From Hirundichthys speculiger (taxonomy: Eukaryota > Chordata > Actinopteri > Beloniformes > Exocoetidae), in the NCBI GenBank assembly GCA_018398805.1, contig JAGFBZ010000373.1, forward strand, positions 1,364,001-1,428,000: a stretch of DNA of 64,000 nucleotides. Direction: 5' to 3'. Position numbers and translations under genes: made by a program. This document shows, one piece after another, positions 50,709 through 61,612 of this stretch (positions are counted from its first letter, which is position 1; the number at the start of each line of letters is the position of its first letter). Under the pieces are notes generated by a model. It saw only the letters and a program-made list of their open reading frames with translations, searched no databases and was not told the origin of the DNA.

Positions 50709-51108
50709 GGATAGCACCTAAACTATATTTGCTATGGTTACGTCAACTAGCCTAGCAACCAGAAAAGGTATGGTCAATTAGCGATAATTTTGGCAAGGCA
50801 CATTAAAAGGGTATGACGCTGCAACAATGTAGTTAACTGCTCTCCAGCAACAATTTCTTTCCTGACTTTAATCTCCCCAAAGTGACATCTTACTGGCTCT
50901 TGCTGGTAAGCGTTGGTGAGTAACGCCGTGACAGATACAGCCAGCTAAAGCTAGCAGCTCAGTAAACAGCTGAAACAAGCAGCGCCTTGCTGTCGTTGAG
51001 ACATAGAAAGAACCGACTCTTGAAGTGGCAAACGTGACCACCAACCTCTTCACTTTTAAGCACCTCCTTGAATTCCCGTTTTATCCTCTGTACTGCGATG
51101 TTGGCCAT
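43799..51108 (-). CDS. ube2k: Ubiquitin-conjugating enzyme E2 K
   Basis: Seven coding exons on the minus strand: 51108-51046, 50424-50331, 49811-49753, 49647-49565, 46608-46509, 44121-43993 and 43873-43799. Splice sites are canonical and total 603 nt, or 200 residues plus stop, the usual length of this family. The product is a class II E2 that accepts ubiquitin from E1 and builds Lys48-linked chains. Visible features are the N-terminus [17 protein letters not shown], the catalytic core with [17 protein letters not shown] (HPN motif and active-site Cys, about residue 92), and a C-terminal UBA domain ([15 protein letters not shown] ... [10 protein letters not shown]). The reading frame is intact and essentially vertebrate-consensus. 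Introns 4 and 5 hold a hAT MITE and a nested pair of DNA elements. Neighbours klb and chrna9 match the human 4p14 order. Confidence 0.98.
44829..44852. repeat. Poly-A tract in ube2k intron 5
   Basis: A run of more than 20 A residues. Confidence 0.9.
45534..46292. mobile_element. Tc1/mariner-type (Tigger-like) MITE in ube2k intron 5
   Basis: The left end cagtggtacctctacttac and right end gtaagtagaagcaccactg are imperfect inverted repeats, flanked by TA on both sides (45532-45533 and 46293-46294) as in TA-target elements. Motifs 'ttcaggttacgaaac' recur near both ends. No transposase is visible. A second element sits inside it at about 45846-46096. Confidence 0.72.
45846..46096. mobile_element. 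Dispersed element with Helitron-like 3' end, nested in the MITE
   Basis: It begins with the hairpin acctcc-gccaa-ggaggt (45849-45865) and continues with 'tcaagataactcaaaaagatatggatggattttgatgaaattttcatg', a widespread repeat in fish and other animals. It ends with a hairpin gcact-ctcct-agtgc (46074-46088) followed by TTTTCTAG (ending at 46096), which is the layout of a Helitron 3' terminus. No canonical 5' TC was confirmed, so the class is tentative. Confidence 0.5.
46858..47081. mobile_element. hAT MITE, CAGGGGTCTCCAA family, in ube2k intron 4
   Basis: The left end caggggtctccaactccagt and right end actggagttaaagacccctg are inverted repeats. The inner arms 'agatgtttccctgcttcag' and 'ctgaagcagggaaacatct' are perfectly complementary. 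The flanks tcctagga and tgccagga agree at 6 of 8 positions. Confidence 0.85.
47105..47260. repeat. Possible DNA-transposon end (GTTCATTGAACGAAAGTTCA motif)
   Basis: 'cagtgttgtacctgaacacgttcattgaacgaaagttcacaaactagttcg' looks like a dispersed fish repeat terminus with short internal palindromes. No partner end was found. Confidence 0.3.
47814..48040 (+). mobile_element. Left end of a PIF/Harbinger-like element (tentative)
   Basis: 'ggggcctgtttcaaaaagaggttcaacaac' resembles the GGGCCTGTTTCAC-type termini of fish Harbinger elements. The sequence continues with the typical 'aactgagtttttggtttcagaacaggtg' and a Met-led short frame near 48002. No right end was identified. Confidence 0.35.
49137..49160. 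repeat. Poly-T tract in ube2k intron 4
   Basis: A run of more than 20 T residues. Confidence 0.9.
50054..50106. repeat. (TAA)n microsatellite in ube2k intron 2
   Basis: An uninterrupted trinucleotide run of about 17 units. Confidence 0.95.
50660..50706. repeat. (CA)n microsatellite in ube2k intron 1
   Basis: 'acacgcacgcac' followed by pure (ac)n. Confidence 0.95.
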
Positions 51109-51260
51109 GTTACCCCGTGTTCCCGTCCGGTTGGGGCCTCGTCGCCGTCCGACCTGTTTGCTAACGCTAGCTTGTTCTGCCCGCAGAAGCTCCTCACCTT
51201 TTAGATATGGACTAAAAAAAAAAGGTGAAAAAAATAGCTGTAACGTTCACCGTATGTGCC
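51109..51260 (-). promoter_or_regulatory. ube2k 5' UTR and CpG-containing promoter region
   Basis: Immediately upstream of the ATG the minus strand is GC- and CpG-enriched compared with its surroundings ('gggaacacggggtaac', 'ggtcggacggcgacgaggcc'). This is typical of a housekeeping E2 promoter. No TATA box is evident. Boundaries are approximate. Confidence 0.4.
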
Positions 51261-51471
51261 GCCTGTCGCAGTTATCAGTGATAAGTTTAATATATATAAA
51301 ATAGGTCAACATGTGTCTATAATGTCAGATGTACAACAACACAATGGTTGGTGGTACAGAAAACATTTTAATACCAAACTGCATGTCTGGAAGAGGGGGT
51401 CATGTGATCCGAGTCATCCTGAACGCCCTCTCCCATTGGTTGGTGAGCTCATAACGCTCTTGTTGTTGTTA

Positions 51472-51514
<43 letters not shown>

Positions 51515-53169
51515 AGGATTGTTTATTTTATTTGATCTTATTTTCATCTCAGCTTCTACAGAAAATCTAAATTACACTGTGAAAGAACAAGAGTTACAGT
51601 CATACTGTTAAGCGCAAAAAAAAATGGGCCACTGAAATTCATTGAAACTGCAATATTTGATGTCACTTCAGATATGGCACAATTCATGTATGTTATTATA
51701 CCTGGATGTCAATCTGGACTTTTGCATTGAAATTGGTCCTTTTTACTACTCTCCATCAGATGGCGGCATTTTGACCATATTCGGCATATGGTTATAAATA
51801 AATAAATAAATAAAAAGTTCCCGTAGATGGCACTGTCACGATTCCCTCCTCCATCTGAGAAATGTGCGACATATCCCAAGCTGTAATAATTCAATGCAAA
51901 ATATATTTATGGTATGAGTTTCACTGTTTGACACTGCATATAAAATGATAATACATAAACATCAATGCCACATAATCAATGACATATCCCAAGATGTAAT
52001 AATTCAACACAATAAAATTACTTTGTATGTAGTATATTGAAAATAATTGAAAATAAAATTCAATCTAAAAACAAGGTGACATCATGACAAAAACCTGGCA
52101 ATTAAAGTGTTAAAATCAAATAAAAATAAATGAGTATTGATATCAACAATTAGGTAAAATGTAGGTGAAAAAGTAGAATATAATATTGATGTATAATAAT
52201 TTTATAGCTTGCTTTGTATGACTAATATTAGATTGGGCCAAAAGACTTAGTAGTATTATTATTGTTGTTATGTTAGAGCTGCACCACAAAACAAAAATGG
52301 TATACACATTTTCATTTTCATAAATTAACTGAAAACAACTATCAACATAAACGCATATTCATATATTGTATTGATATATTGATTTGTAAGTGGTTGTTCT
52401 CTTAGTTAACAATATTTTGAAGTGAAGCTACATCAATCTGACTAAGTGGTTTTTAATTTCAATGAGTGCGTTACATGCAATCTCATGAAGACTCAGATGC
52501 CAGCCACCACACAGTTAGAAGTAAGCAACTATTTATATCTCCTGCTTTTAGTAACAGCCAGCACATGTCTCTAATATACATGTCCCATAAGTGAAAGATC
52601 AGATCCTCAGTTTGTATGCTTTTAAGACACATCGTTTGGTTAGAGAAAAATTCTTTAATCTTGACTGACCAGAAAAATTCATAGAAGAGTTTGTTTTTTT
52701 AATAGAAGAAATAAATCTAGAGTTTCAAAGATATGGAAATCTGACTGATAGATAATTAAGCTTGAGTCAGTCCTGTGCTGAGATGTTTCTTAACTGAACC
52801 AACATAATCATATTGTATTTCTGAAATTTAACGACAGGGTAAGTTAGTTTAACAACTATTTAATGCATGTTTGAATAAAGATGAGACCTCTACAACATGT
52901 ACTTATAAAGACAAGTAGAACCCACCATTAAATCTGAACTTAAGTTATGATATACACATACTATAATCATATTTGAAATTTCATAAAACTTATGAAAGTC
53001 TACAGACATTATTTGAGTAGAACAGATGGAGACATTTTCAGTTGACAGTCATGTTTGGTAAACTGTACATTCATCACAAGAGCAAAAACAGGCACTAATG
53101 GAGACAGCACAAATGTGCATTGTGACTCTTCTTCGCCACTAACGCATTACAGAATCAATTTTCCTAGTG
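51261..53169. other. Intergenic between klb and ube2k; (TTA)n microsatellite
   Basis: This 1.9-2.0 kb spacer is very AT-rich. A (TTA)n array lies at 51473-51513. Part of it must be the klb 3' UTR, but no single convincing polyadenylation signal stands out. Confidence 0.45.
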
Positions 53170-56100
53170 TTAGTATTTAACAGCAGGACAACACATAAAC
53201 ATCCGTGGTCCTTCCTTTCTTCTTCTCCGGTTCAATCTGCTCTTCTGTCTCTCTCTGTCTTGTCTTTGATTTCTCTTGGTGATGATGACAAAGACAAGAA
53301 GTGCTATCAGCATGACAGCTGTTATTAGGAGGCAGCCTCCAAAAACAAGCATTGGTTTGTTTTTGAACATCCATTTACATATTGAGCAATTTACATGCAG
53401 CTTACTAAACCTGCAAGGCTGCGTCGTGTCATTGCTGGGGAAACCACTGTGAGTAATTATTTCCCTGTACACAGTAATGGAGGCCTTGGCTTTAGATTGG
53501 TGTTGTTTTGAGGCGAAGAGGCCAAACTGGGGGGCATGTCGATCTTGGAGTTTCCACACATAAAAGCCCTGCAAGTTGACTTGATCAAGATGGTATGCTG
53601 AAAAATAAAACAGAATAGGTAAATTAATAGTCTTCATCAACTCTCAGGTCTCCCTGTTTGATATATAATACGGTTTTTGAAAAAAACAAAAACACATGCA
53701 TGTAAATCAATAAAGAATGACTGATTTGAATAGAAGAACAACAGACTTGCATATAAAAATACAGGCTATATAACAAAGTATATTTGCTTGACACTGATGT
53801 TTCAGTGTTTTTCCTTCCATTCCTTCCTTGTTTTTATGATCCCCATGGTTTATGATTAAAGCAGGGTTTTATAGTAGGAAGTAATAACACCTGTATTCAA
53901 ACTGTGGGGCTGTAACTCATACAATGATACAATACGTTCTCAGTGCCCCACCTTTAAGTGCCTCCTGCAGATAGCTTCTGAGGTAGTATTGTCTGAGTTT
54001 ATCCTCAACAGGAGCCTGATCATCAATCCCACTGCCTGTGACAATGATTGGTAGAGCTCTTCCATATCTCTCGGTCACCCAGTTCAGTGTCTTCCGTAGG
54101 CCCCAGGGCACCAGAGCCTGTCCCAAGCTCGAGGAGGGCCAGGTGGGGTCAGACAGGATCAAACAATCATGATCAGGGGCTGGCTTCTTCTGTAAACCTG
54201 CCAGTGGGTGGGGATGAGGAGAAACCAAACGTGTTGTAAAATGGTTTAGGGCAATAAAACTCAATGCACCTCTCACTTCTTGCCTTTCAGTCTCAGTAAA
54301 ATTAGGAAGTGGGGATCCAGGAAGGCCCATTACTCGAGCTCTCTCCTTCAGGTATGCCTTCATTTCATGTGGATAGTCCCCCTTCCTCTGCTTCTCCTCA
54401 CTTCTAGTCCCCAGCAGTGGGTCAAGGAAACGACCAAGTTCAAACAAAAGGAATCTCTCTGCTGCCTCTGTATGCGTTTCTAGGAAGGGGTTGGCCGGTT
54501 TGGCCCAGTCAGCATGTAAAGCAAGTGACACCAGTGCATGCTGTTGACTGTGATATTCTCTCTCATATAGCCTCCAGACTTTTGCGTGAGCTAGAAGGAG
54601 GTTATGAGCTGCTTGATGCCTCTCTGACCCACTAGAATAAGCATCCACCAGTCTGTTTGGCTCATTAATGGTGATCCAATATCGAACCCAAGTGCCGAGC
54701 TCCTGGTAACAAAGAGCTGCGTATTCTTGAAAAGCTTTTACTGTGCTATTCTTCAGCCAACCTCCAGAGGCATGCAGTGGCACAGGCAAACCCAGATTTG
54801 GAGTTCTGTGTGTTGGGTGGTACATGATAACTACAGCCTCCAGGTCCAGCTTCTTGAGCTCAATCAGCAAACAGCGGTAGTACCTTTTGGAAGGATAAAT
54901 CAAGGTGTTAACACATGCAATGCTAATGAGTTTGAGTAAAATAAATGTAGAAACTTTCAGCTTTAACTTGTCATATAACTACAGTGGAAATCAAATTAAG
55001 ATTAAGCCAATGAAATGTACTGTGTTCAACTAAAGTTAATCCAGTTCAGTTGTATTTTGGCAGACTGCATTAGTACCAGTTCAAATTTGTGCGTTTCTAC
55101 CTCAGAGCCTCAGTGTTCACTTTAGAGCGGTCTCCCTGGGGTAAAATCAGAGACCAGTTTAGAGCAAAGCGGTAATGAGATGCCCCAGTGGATTCAAACA
55201 GGCGAAGATGGCCATGGACAGCTAAATAATCAGTGCACTGGGCTGGTCTGGTGCGGAGCTTTACTCCTGGAATCGGATGCAATGATCCGTCTCCTGTCAC
55301 ATTCCAGCTGTACAGGTGAGGGTCAGTAAACTGCGGGGAGAAAGGAAAGAAGTGGACCTGCAAAACCAAACAAAGAATTAATTTAAAAAATAAGAATAAA
55401 AAGACAATGCTTTACTTCATTAACTCATGTCAACTCTCTCATCTTACCTGTAATGTAGAGTCTGCAATACCCCAGTGAAATTTGCAGGGGAAATGGGCTC
55501 TAACTTCTGTGGAGGTTTCATCACTTGGGAAGCCGTTGTCAGAGACAACATGCCTGTAGTACTGAGCAGTGGTTTTGGGGATCCTGGTTCGGTTGGGTTG
55601 GTTGAAGTCGATATAGAACAGGCCTCGTCTAATACTGTACCCATAATTCCACTCATATCCCATCTACCAGTGACCAGGCTGTGTAGCCAAATACCCGAAC
55701 ACCATCAAACTTGATAGCTGTTAAAAAAAAAAAAGAGAGAGACAGGAGTGCTCTATTTGTTTCATTGTGTTTTCATGGTGTTATTCAACATTAATGATTT
55801 CAGCAGTTCTTTGCTAACCTTGCAAGACTTGGTTGATAAAACTTTTCATCAGATAAATGGCCACTGTGTCTTCCCTTCCCACACTGGCTTCAGAGAACCA
55901 TCCTCCCTCAGCCACCAGCACGCTCAGGTCCCCATACTCAAGCTTTATCCAGCATAGGAGCCGTCGCAAGTCTGGAGTTACAGTTTGTCCGTAATGGGCC
56001 AAGCTTTGACCCAAACGGAGATTGTTAGGCCCAAACGACAGAGCAAAAAAATCTGCCGTTTTTTGAACCCAGAGCTTCTCCTCAGCAGTGAATCTGGGCA

Positions 56101-58053
56101 AGAGTGCCTCATGCTTCATTTTTAGAGAAATTGGATAGTCCCCTCCACCAAAGATGGGATTGGCAAACCAGCCAAGAACAGCCTCTATTGACTGCTGACA
56201 GAGTGCAACATTATCAGCTGAGGCCTGGCCTCTCTGAGGCTCAACCCAGTGTGAACCTAAAACAATGGATACTTTACCCTTCTGAGTTGTGCGGAAGTAA
56301 GTGTTGTAGTATTGCCATGCTTTGGCGTGTGCCTGAAAATGACAAAAGATACATCATTATGATCTTGTCCACATTCCAAAGAAGATCATCACAGTTTAAA
56401 ATCCGTTTCACACAATATCCTGTCTGGATAAAATGCATGGGTGTAAATTGGAAAATAAATATTGACTATATTCCTGTTATCTGCTTCCAATTTAAGGTCC
56501 TGTTATTGTCTAACAGGTGTCTCTATCAAAGGACTATCATGTATTTAAATACTGTAAAATTTTAAAATGCTAACAACACACCTCTCTAGCCATGCAACAA
56601 AATGCTTTAATTTGTACCCAGAGACAGTAAACCTTCATACACTGATAGCTCTATTAAAAGATTGGCTTAACACAAACTCTGTAAAGATGTGCTTCAACTT
56701 TTCACAAAACAGAATTATAAAAATTAAAATTGAAGCAAAAATGTTCTTAGCAGAAGTAACATATTGCTGAAAATATTTCAGAGGTAGCAGTGCAGTGAAT
56801 TCTAATATGCTCAGTCTGTGTTAGCTGTATGCCCATCATCTGTGCTTGACTGCATAAACATAACTGATTATTAATGAGGCGTAGCTCTGTGACTTCCTGA
56901 CTTCTCTCCAGTGCAAAAAGTGAAGTTGTGGTGGACTCTGACCTCAGTGTTTTTTTAAGCGTTCTATTTACTTATCACAAACCTGTCAATATAAATATGG
57001 ACAGCTTGTCATCAACATGATAAAATGCAGATGAGCAGTGGGTTTTTCCACATATTTGATCTAGTTGGTTGCAGATATGTTCAATTAAATGGTATCATGC
57101 AGCTTATTATGGGAGCGCTAGTGCACTGTATGTTTGCTTCACTTTCCTGTGACCAAACAGCCTTTTCAGAGATATAAACATTCATTGGTCACCATAAACT
57201 GATAAAGCTGCAGGGAGTACAAAGTTTACACACAGACTGTGTCTGCAATAATATAAATTGTACATAACATGCTCAGTGACCCTGTTTGCCTTACCCTGAT
57301 AAGGTTGTGAGCTACAATAAGAGAGCCAGAAAGACCCCCTTTCTCCCCAGGAGGGTGCACGCCTGTCCCGTACCCCTGCACAGCCACCAGGTATGGATTA
57401 TGCATCGTGAGCCAGTACCTAACACGACTCCCAAATGTACGGAAACAAAATGCAGCATACTCCTCAAAAAGTCCCACCAACGTTTCATTTTTCCAGCCTC
57501 CATATTTTTCCTGGAGCACCTGTGGCAGGTCCCAGTGATAAAGAGTGACAATAGGTTCAATTTTCTTCTCCAGAAGCCTCTCTATGAGGCAGTTGTAATG
57601 CTTCACAGCAGCTGCATTAGGCTCACCTACAGCATTGCCATCAGGGAAGAGCCTGGGCCAGGAGAGAGAGAAAGAGTATGATCTTACACCTAGATACTCC
57701 AATGCATATACATCTTCTTCCCAGCTGCTGTAGCTGTCACTTGCAACATCGGCAGTTTCTCTGGTTAAATTACTAATGACAGACGTGTGGGTGAAATGGT
57801 CCCAAATGGAGATGCCTTTCCCATCCTGGTTCCAGGCTCCTTCTGTTTGGAAAGCAGATGTTCCTGAACCCCAGAGGAATCCAGAGGGGAAGGTGTCATG
57901 AAGTAAAGACTGGTCTTCGATGATTTGGTTCAGTTTAGGCTTTTGCCAGATACTCCTGCCTTCCCCCGGAGAACAGACTGTCTCGTTCAAACAAAACGCC
58001 AGCAACAGGAAGAACAATAAGAGGCATATGGGACAAAAAGGATGGTTCAACAT
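53170..58053 (-). pseudogene. klb: Beta-klotho, coding frame interrupted by a one-base insertion in exon 3
   Basis: Six coding exons on the minus strand: 58053-57295, 56332-55819, 55717-55448, 55357-55101, 54883-53952 and 53597-53170. Splice sites are canonical. The family product is a single-pass membrane co-receptor for FGF19/FGF21 with FGFRs and has two glycosidase-like domains. Visible features are a signal peptide, KL1 (GFLWGSGTSAFQTEGAW ... TMHNPYLVAVQGYG), KL2 (TINEPNRLVDAYSSG ... GFYVWKLQDRHAPQFGLF), a transmembrane helix (FGGCLLITAVMLIALLVFV) and a basic tail. KL1 has HNP for NEP, and KL2 lacks the nucleophile Glu (VTGSGIDDQA), as expected of a pseudoenzyme. Phases give 1052 residues only if one base is discounted in exon 3. 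As written, a TGA at 55655-55653 truncates the product at about 445 residues. Either a recent null allele or an assembly error. Confidence 0.93.
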
Positions 58054-58818
58054 ACTGAAGGCGTCTGCCTTTTCTTAGAAAGCCACTTTAAGGGAATAAC
58101 AGGTGTCAGTCAACAGCTCTTGTCATAATAACAAAGCTTCCACTTAAAAAGAGATCCATAATTTTGGGTAGGAAAGACACAAAATCATCAAAGCGAGCAG
58201 AAAGGGATATGTGAAGCCTCAAAGTGCTGCAGTATCCATCTGACAACCAGGAGTCTTCCCTATCTCTCCTTCAGTGTACTTCTGCTCCCACTCAGCCCCT
58301 CCTTACCACGCTGTGTTGAGAGTTCACACATACAAAGGTTGACTCATATCCACACACACTTGAATTACTTTACTTCTACAACAGATCCAGCAGGTGGTTT
58401 TTCACTTGTCCATCCAAAATTATTCTATCATCCTTTGATAATATCACCAACTAAAAAAAAGAACTGAAGATTGACAACTTCAAACAAAATGAGATAATTT
58501 TAACGAGTTCTTCGTGTGAGGACGCAAAGACACAGCTGACAGGCACATTCTGATTTCTGTAAAGAACATAATCGTCAATAATTAGCTTGTACTCTGAACT
58601 TAGCTTCATAACTAGTAGTACTTCACACTGTAGTCTGTTTACAGATTTCATATACTACATTTGGGTTAATGAATGTCAGTGTTCTAAACATGTGTTCATG
58701 CATTTTCAGAACATTTATTGCTTAAGGCAGGGGTGGGCAATTATTTTTTCTAAAGGGACATTTAAGAGACTGGGATTGTTGTGAGGGGTTCCAGCCAATT
58801 GACTGAAGTCAGTTCTAA
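58054..58818. other. Upstream region of klb
   Basis: This holds the 5' UTR and proximal upstream sequence of klb. Pyrimidine-rich and AT-rich patches are present, but no clear TATA box or CpG island was found. Confidence 0.35.
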
Positions 58819-59103
58819 ATGGTAAATGGTAAATGGACTGCACTTATATAGTGCTTTTCAGACACCATCATGGTGCCCCCAAAGCGCTTTACAAAGGCCT
58901 CACATTCACCCATTCACACACACATTCATACACCAGTGGGCGGCTGCTGCCATGCAGGGCGCTGCCAGGCCCACTGGAGGCAAGTTGGGGTTCAGTGTCT
59001 TGCCCAAGGACACTTTGGCATGTAGACAGTTGGAGCCGGGATCGAACCGCCAACCTTCCGATGACTGGACGACCCGCTCTACCAACTGAGCTACAGCCAC
59101 CCC
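58819..59103 (-). mobile_element. tRNA-derived SINE, minus strand
   Basis: On the minus strand the head GGGTGGCTGTAGCTCAGTTGG, then TAGAGCGGGTCG, carries a tRNA-like A box. GGTTCGATCCCGGC is a B box. The element ends in a repeated CCATTTA tail, seen on the plus strand as 'aaatggtaaatggtaaatgg'. The body 'acttatatagtgcttttcagacacc...caaagcgctttacaaaggcctcac' is a very common fish repeat. It lies about 0.8 kb upstream of the klb start codon in the same orientation. Confidence 0.85.
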
Positions 59104-59393
59104 TCTATATTCTACATATAGAGGGGTCATCCCTCTTATATTCTACTAAAAATAAATTTAATCACTGTATTTAAAAAAAAATTAAATTGTATTCTTTGGA
59201 TAAATTTCAACAGGTAAGATAAGGGAAAATATGAAAATATGAAACAGGCATGGAAAGTTCACTATTCTGAATTTCTGAATTCATCAATCTGAATTTTGCA
59301 TCATTTCAAAGACCAGCATTGAATTATCTCTATTCAAAAGTCTGCTGTTATTTATTCTTATTCAGTGTGAGAAATCAACCCTGTTTTGAGCTT

Positions 59394-59840
59394 AAACAAC
59401 TACACTAAAGTCAGGTTGAATGTCTGAGGAGGATATATACAGGACAGTTAACAAGTGATCATCAGTGACAGAGGCTCTGTATCTTGACTTGTTGAATTTC
59501 ATAGTTGACAATATTTTTTCACATATGTAGGTAGATCCAAAGAGGACAAACATCTTCTGAGCATGACTCCTCTTGTGTGAAAAGTTCTCCTCTTTAAGAG
59601 AAGAAGAAAAATTCAGCAGTGATACTGACTTAAAGTGCTCTGCCATCAATGTGTCAGACTACAAATCAATCAGTTCAAGCTGAATCACTGAATCACTGGG
59701 TATATTATCCACAGTGCAAGTGAAGGGAGAGGAAATTATGTGCATTTCAGTGTTAACTCCTTTGAAGTCTTCAAATCGCCTTGAAAATTCACCATGCAAT
59801 GCCCCTAACATGGATGAGTACCTGGGGAGGTGATGAGTTA
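59394..59840 (-). mobile_element. hAT transposase C-terminal remnant (GTF2IRD2/ZBED-like)
   Basis: On the minus strand the frame at 59649-59394 reads QKMFVLFGSTYICEKILSTM followed by NKSRYRASVTDDHLLTVLYI. This is the conserved C-terminal dimerisation (hATC) segment of hAT transposases. Just upstream (about 59790-59650) are FSRRFEDFKG and HIISSPFTC, typical of the same family, interrupted by a TAG before SDTLMAEHF. The copy is a pseudogene fragment and no termini were identified. Confidence 0.75.
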
Positions 59841-60469
59841 AGGGTGTGGTTTCTTTCAGTGAGGGGGGGTGGCTTGAAAGAAACGAGCTTATTTATAAAG
59901 CTCTTCACCAAACTGTACATATCATGTAGGCTACATACAGCCCCTTGCCTTGTAGTTTGGTTTTCAGTTAAGTCATTAATGAAGTCACATCAAAAGCAAA
60001 TGTAACATCTGACACCCAGTTTGCCTCCGAAGACTTTTGGGATGTCCTCGCAAGTTACAAACATTAGTCATCAGAAATAGACAAAACACATCAGATAACA
60101 ACACCCCAACTGCAGCAGAAGGCAAAACGAAAAAGCGGAAGTATGTGGAAACACTCAATGCCCAATTAAAATGTCATTATGTGAGAAAATAGCAGTTGAT
60201 GGTCAATGGATTCAACCAGTACAGACAGCTAATATCAATTCTACACATGATCTGAAGGATTTACACAATGTGTTGTACCCCAACATCTACAATTATATTT
60301 TTTTGACAAAAGTACCTAAACTTTGGGGGAACTGAAGACCTAGAAGTCTCTGGAGGCTTGTGATCAGTGCGTGTGCAGCTGGGTGGAAGATGCAGACTAC
60401 ATTTGATCAGTAAGACACATTGTGGCTGCAGGAAACATTTGCTGAAATTAATTTCACGATCTGAGCATG

Positions 60470-60598
60470 GGCCCTGCAATGGACTGGCGACCTGTACAGG
60501 GTGTTCCCCTGCCTTTGGCCTGAAGAGAGCTAGGATAGACTCCAGCAGATCCCCGTGACCCTGTATTGGACTAAACGGGTATGGATAATAGATGGATG
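60470..60598 (+). mobile_element. SINE/RTE-tail fragment with target-site duplication
   Basis: 'ggactggcgacctgtacagggtgttcccctgcctttggcctgaagagagctaggatagactccagcagatcccc' is the 3' half of the SINE family at 25098, ending in (GATG)n-like sequence. It is flanked by gatctgagcatg (60458-60469) and gatctgatcatg (60599-60610), an 11/12 match. Confidence 0.8.
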
Positions 60599-60839
60599 GA
60601 TCTGATCATGCGATTGTTTCTGAATTTCCCAAAAGAAATGTTTGCTCAATTCACTTAACCAAGACCTACATATGTTATCTAATCTAGACTCATTAACATC
60701 TATAGGATGGAAAAATGAGTGATGTCCATCATTGGTAGTCATGACAATATTACCAATCAATGTGTTCAGGTTTCAGAATGGGATCCTTCTACTTTCAAAT
60801 GTTGGTCACCTGTTAGGTTAAAATTCAGGATCTTATTTA

Positions 60840-61510
60840 CCTGTGAAGGCTGGTAATACTATGCAGTGGTGTGGTATCAATTCAGCTGTTAATTAAGGCA
60901 CAGAGAAACTGACGAGGTGCACAGAGATTTATTTCTGATGTTCACGAGAGCCAGAACCAACAGAGAATGCCAACGTCACTCAGGGCCAGCAGTAATTTAA
61001 GGAAACCTGTTGCATCCATATCTGAACAACACAATCTTGATCTTATTGGGACACACGTCAAACTGCAGACAAGTTGACGCCTTAATATCATATCAACACA
61101 GTGGCCTCGTCTTAGACGAGTCTAATCACAGTTAATCAAATGTCATCCAGCCCTGTCAGTGATTTTACTTCAGGTCAAGAAGGCCTCAGAAGCCTGAAAT
61201 CAATTTTAATATCACAATCCCTGCTTTTGTTTTTGCACCTCATTTTCTTTGCATATATATGAAAGCTTATCTGGACACAGCAGTAGAGCACGCGGTTCCC
61301 AGCTCACAACTGCGAGCTAAACAGGGAATAATGGTGCGCAGTCTACTCTATAGGAAGTGCCCCCTCTAGCGGCCAAACACCCGTCCCCAGCTATGTAACG
61401 AGTTTGCAGCTCAGATTGGAATCTTGTTGATTGGTAAAAAATGATTGGACTGATTAAATTTAGAAGTTGAATTTTGGATTTGGTATAATTTAGATTGTCA
61501 GATTCCCGGA
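60840..61510 (-). repeat. Probable 3' LTR of the endogenous retrovirus
   Basis: Downstream of env the minus strand contains a TATA-like CATATATATG (61262-61253) and, about 320 bp later, AATAAA (near 60935-60930). This arrangement is consistent with U3-R-U5. Exact TG...CA ends and a canonical polypurine tract were not identified and the second LTR is outside the window, so the limits are approximate. Confidence 0.35.
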
Positions 61511-61612
61511 AATAAGGGGAACGGCAAAAGACCCCCAGAGGCTATCTACTCTAATCTAGGCCAAAAACCCAGTGGGAAAAAAGGCCACATTCTACCTAAG
61601 GCAAAGAAACAT

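Noticed and set aside
53177..53374. Second open frame overlapping the last klb exon
   Set aside because: Out-of-frame shadow of the transmembrane and tail coding sequence.
59020..59103. Possible tRNA gene (A and B boxes, TAGCTCAGTTGGTAGAGC)
   Set aside because: The tRNA-like sequence continues directly into a SINE body with a repeated tail, so it is the SINE head and not a free tRNA gene.
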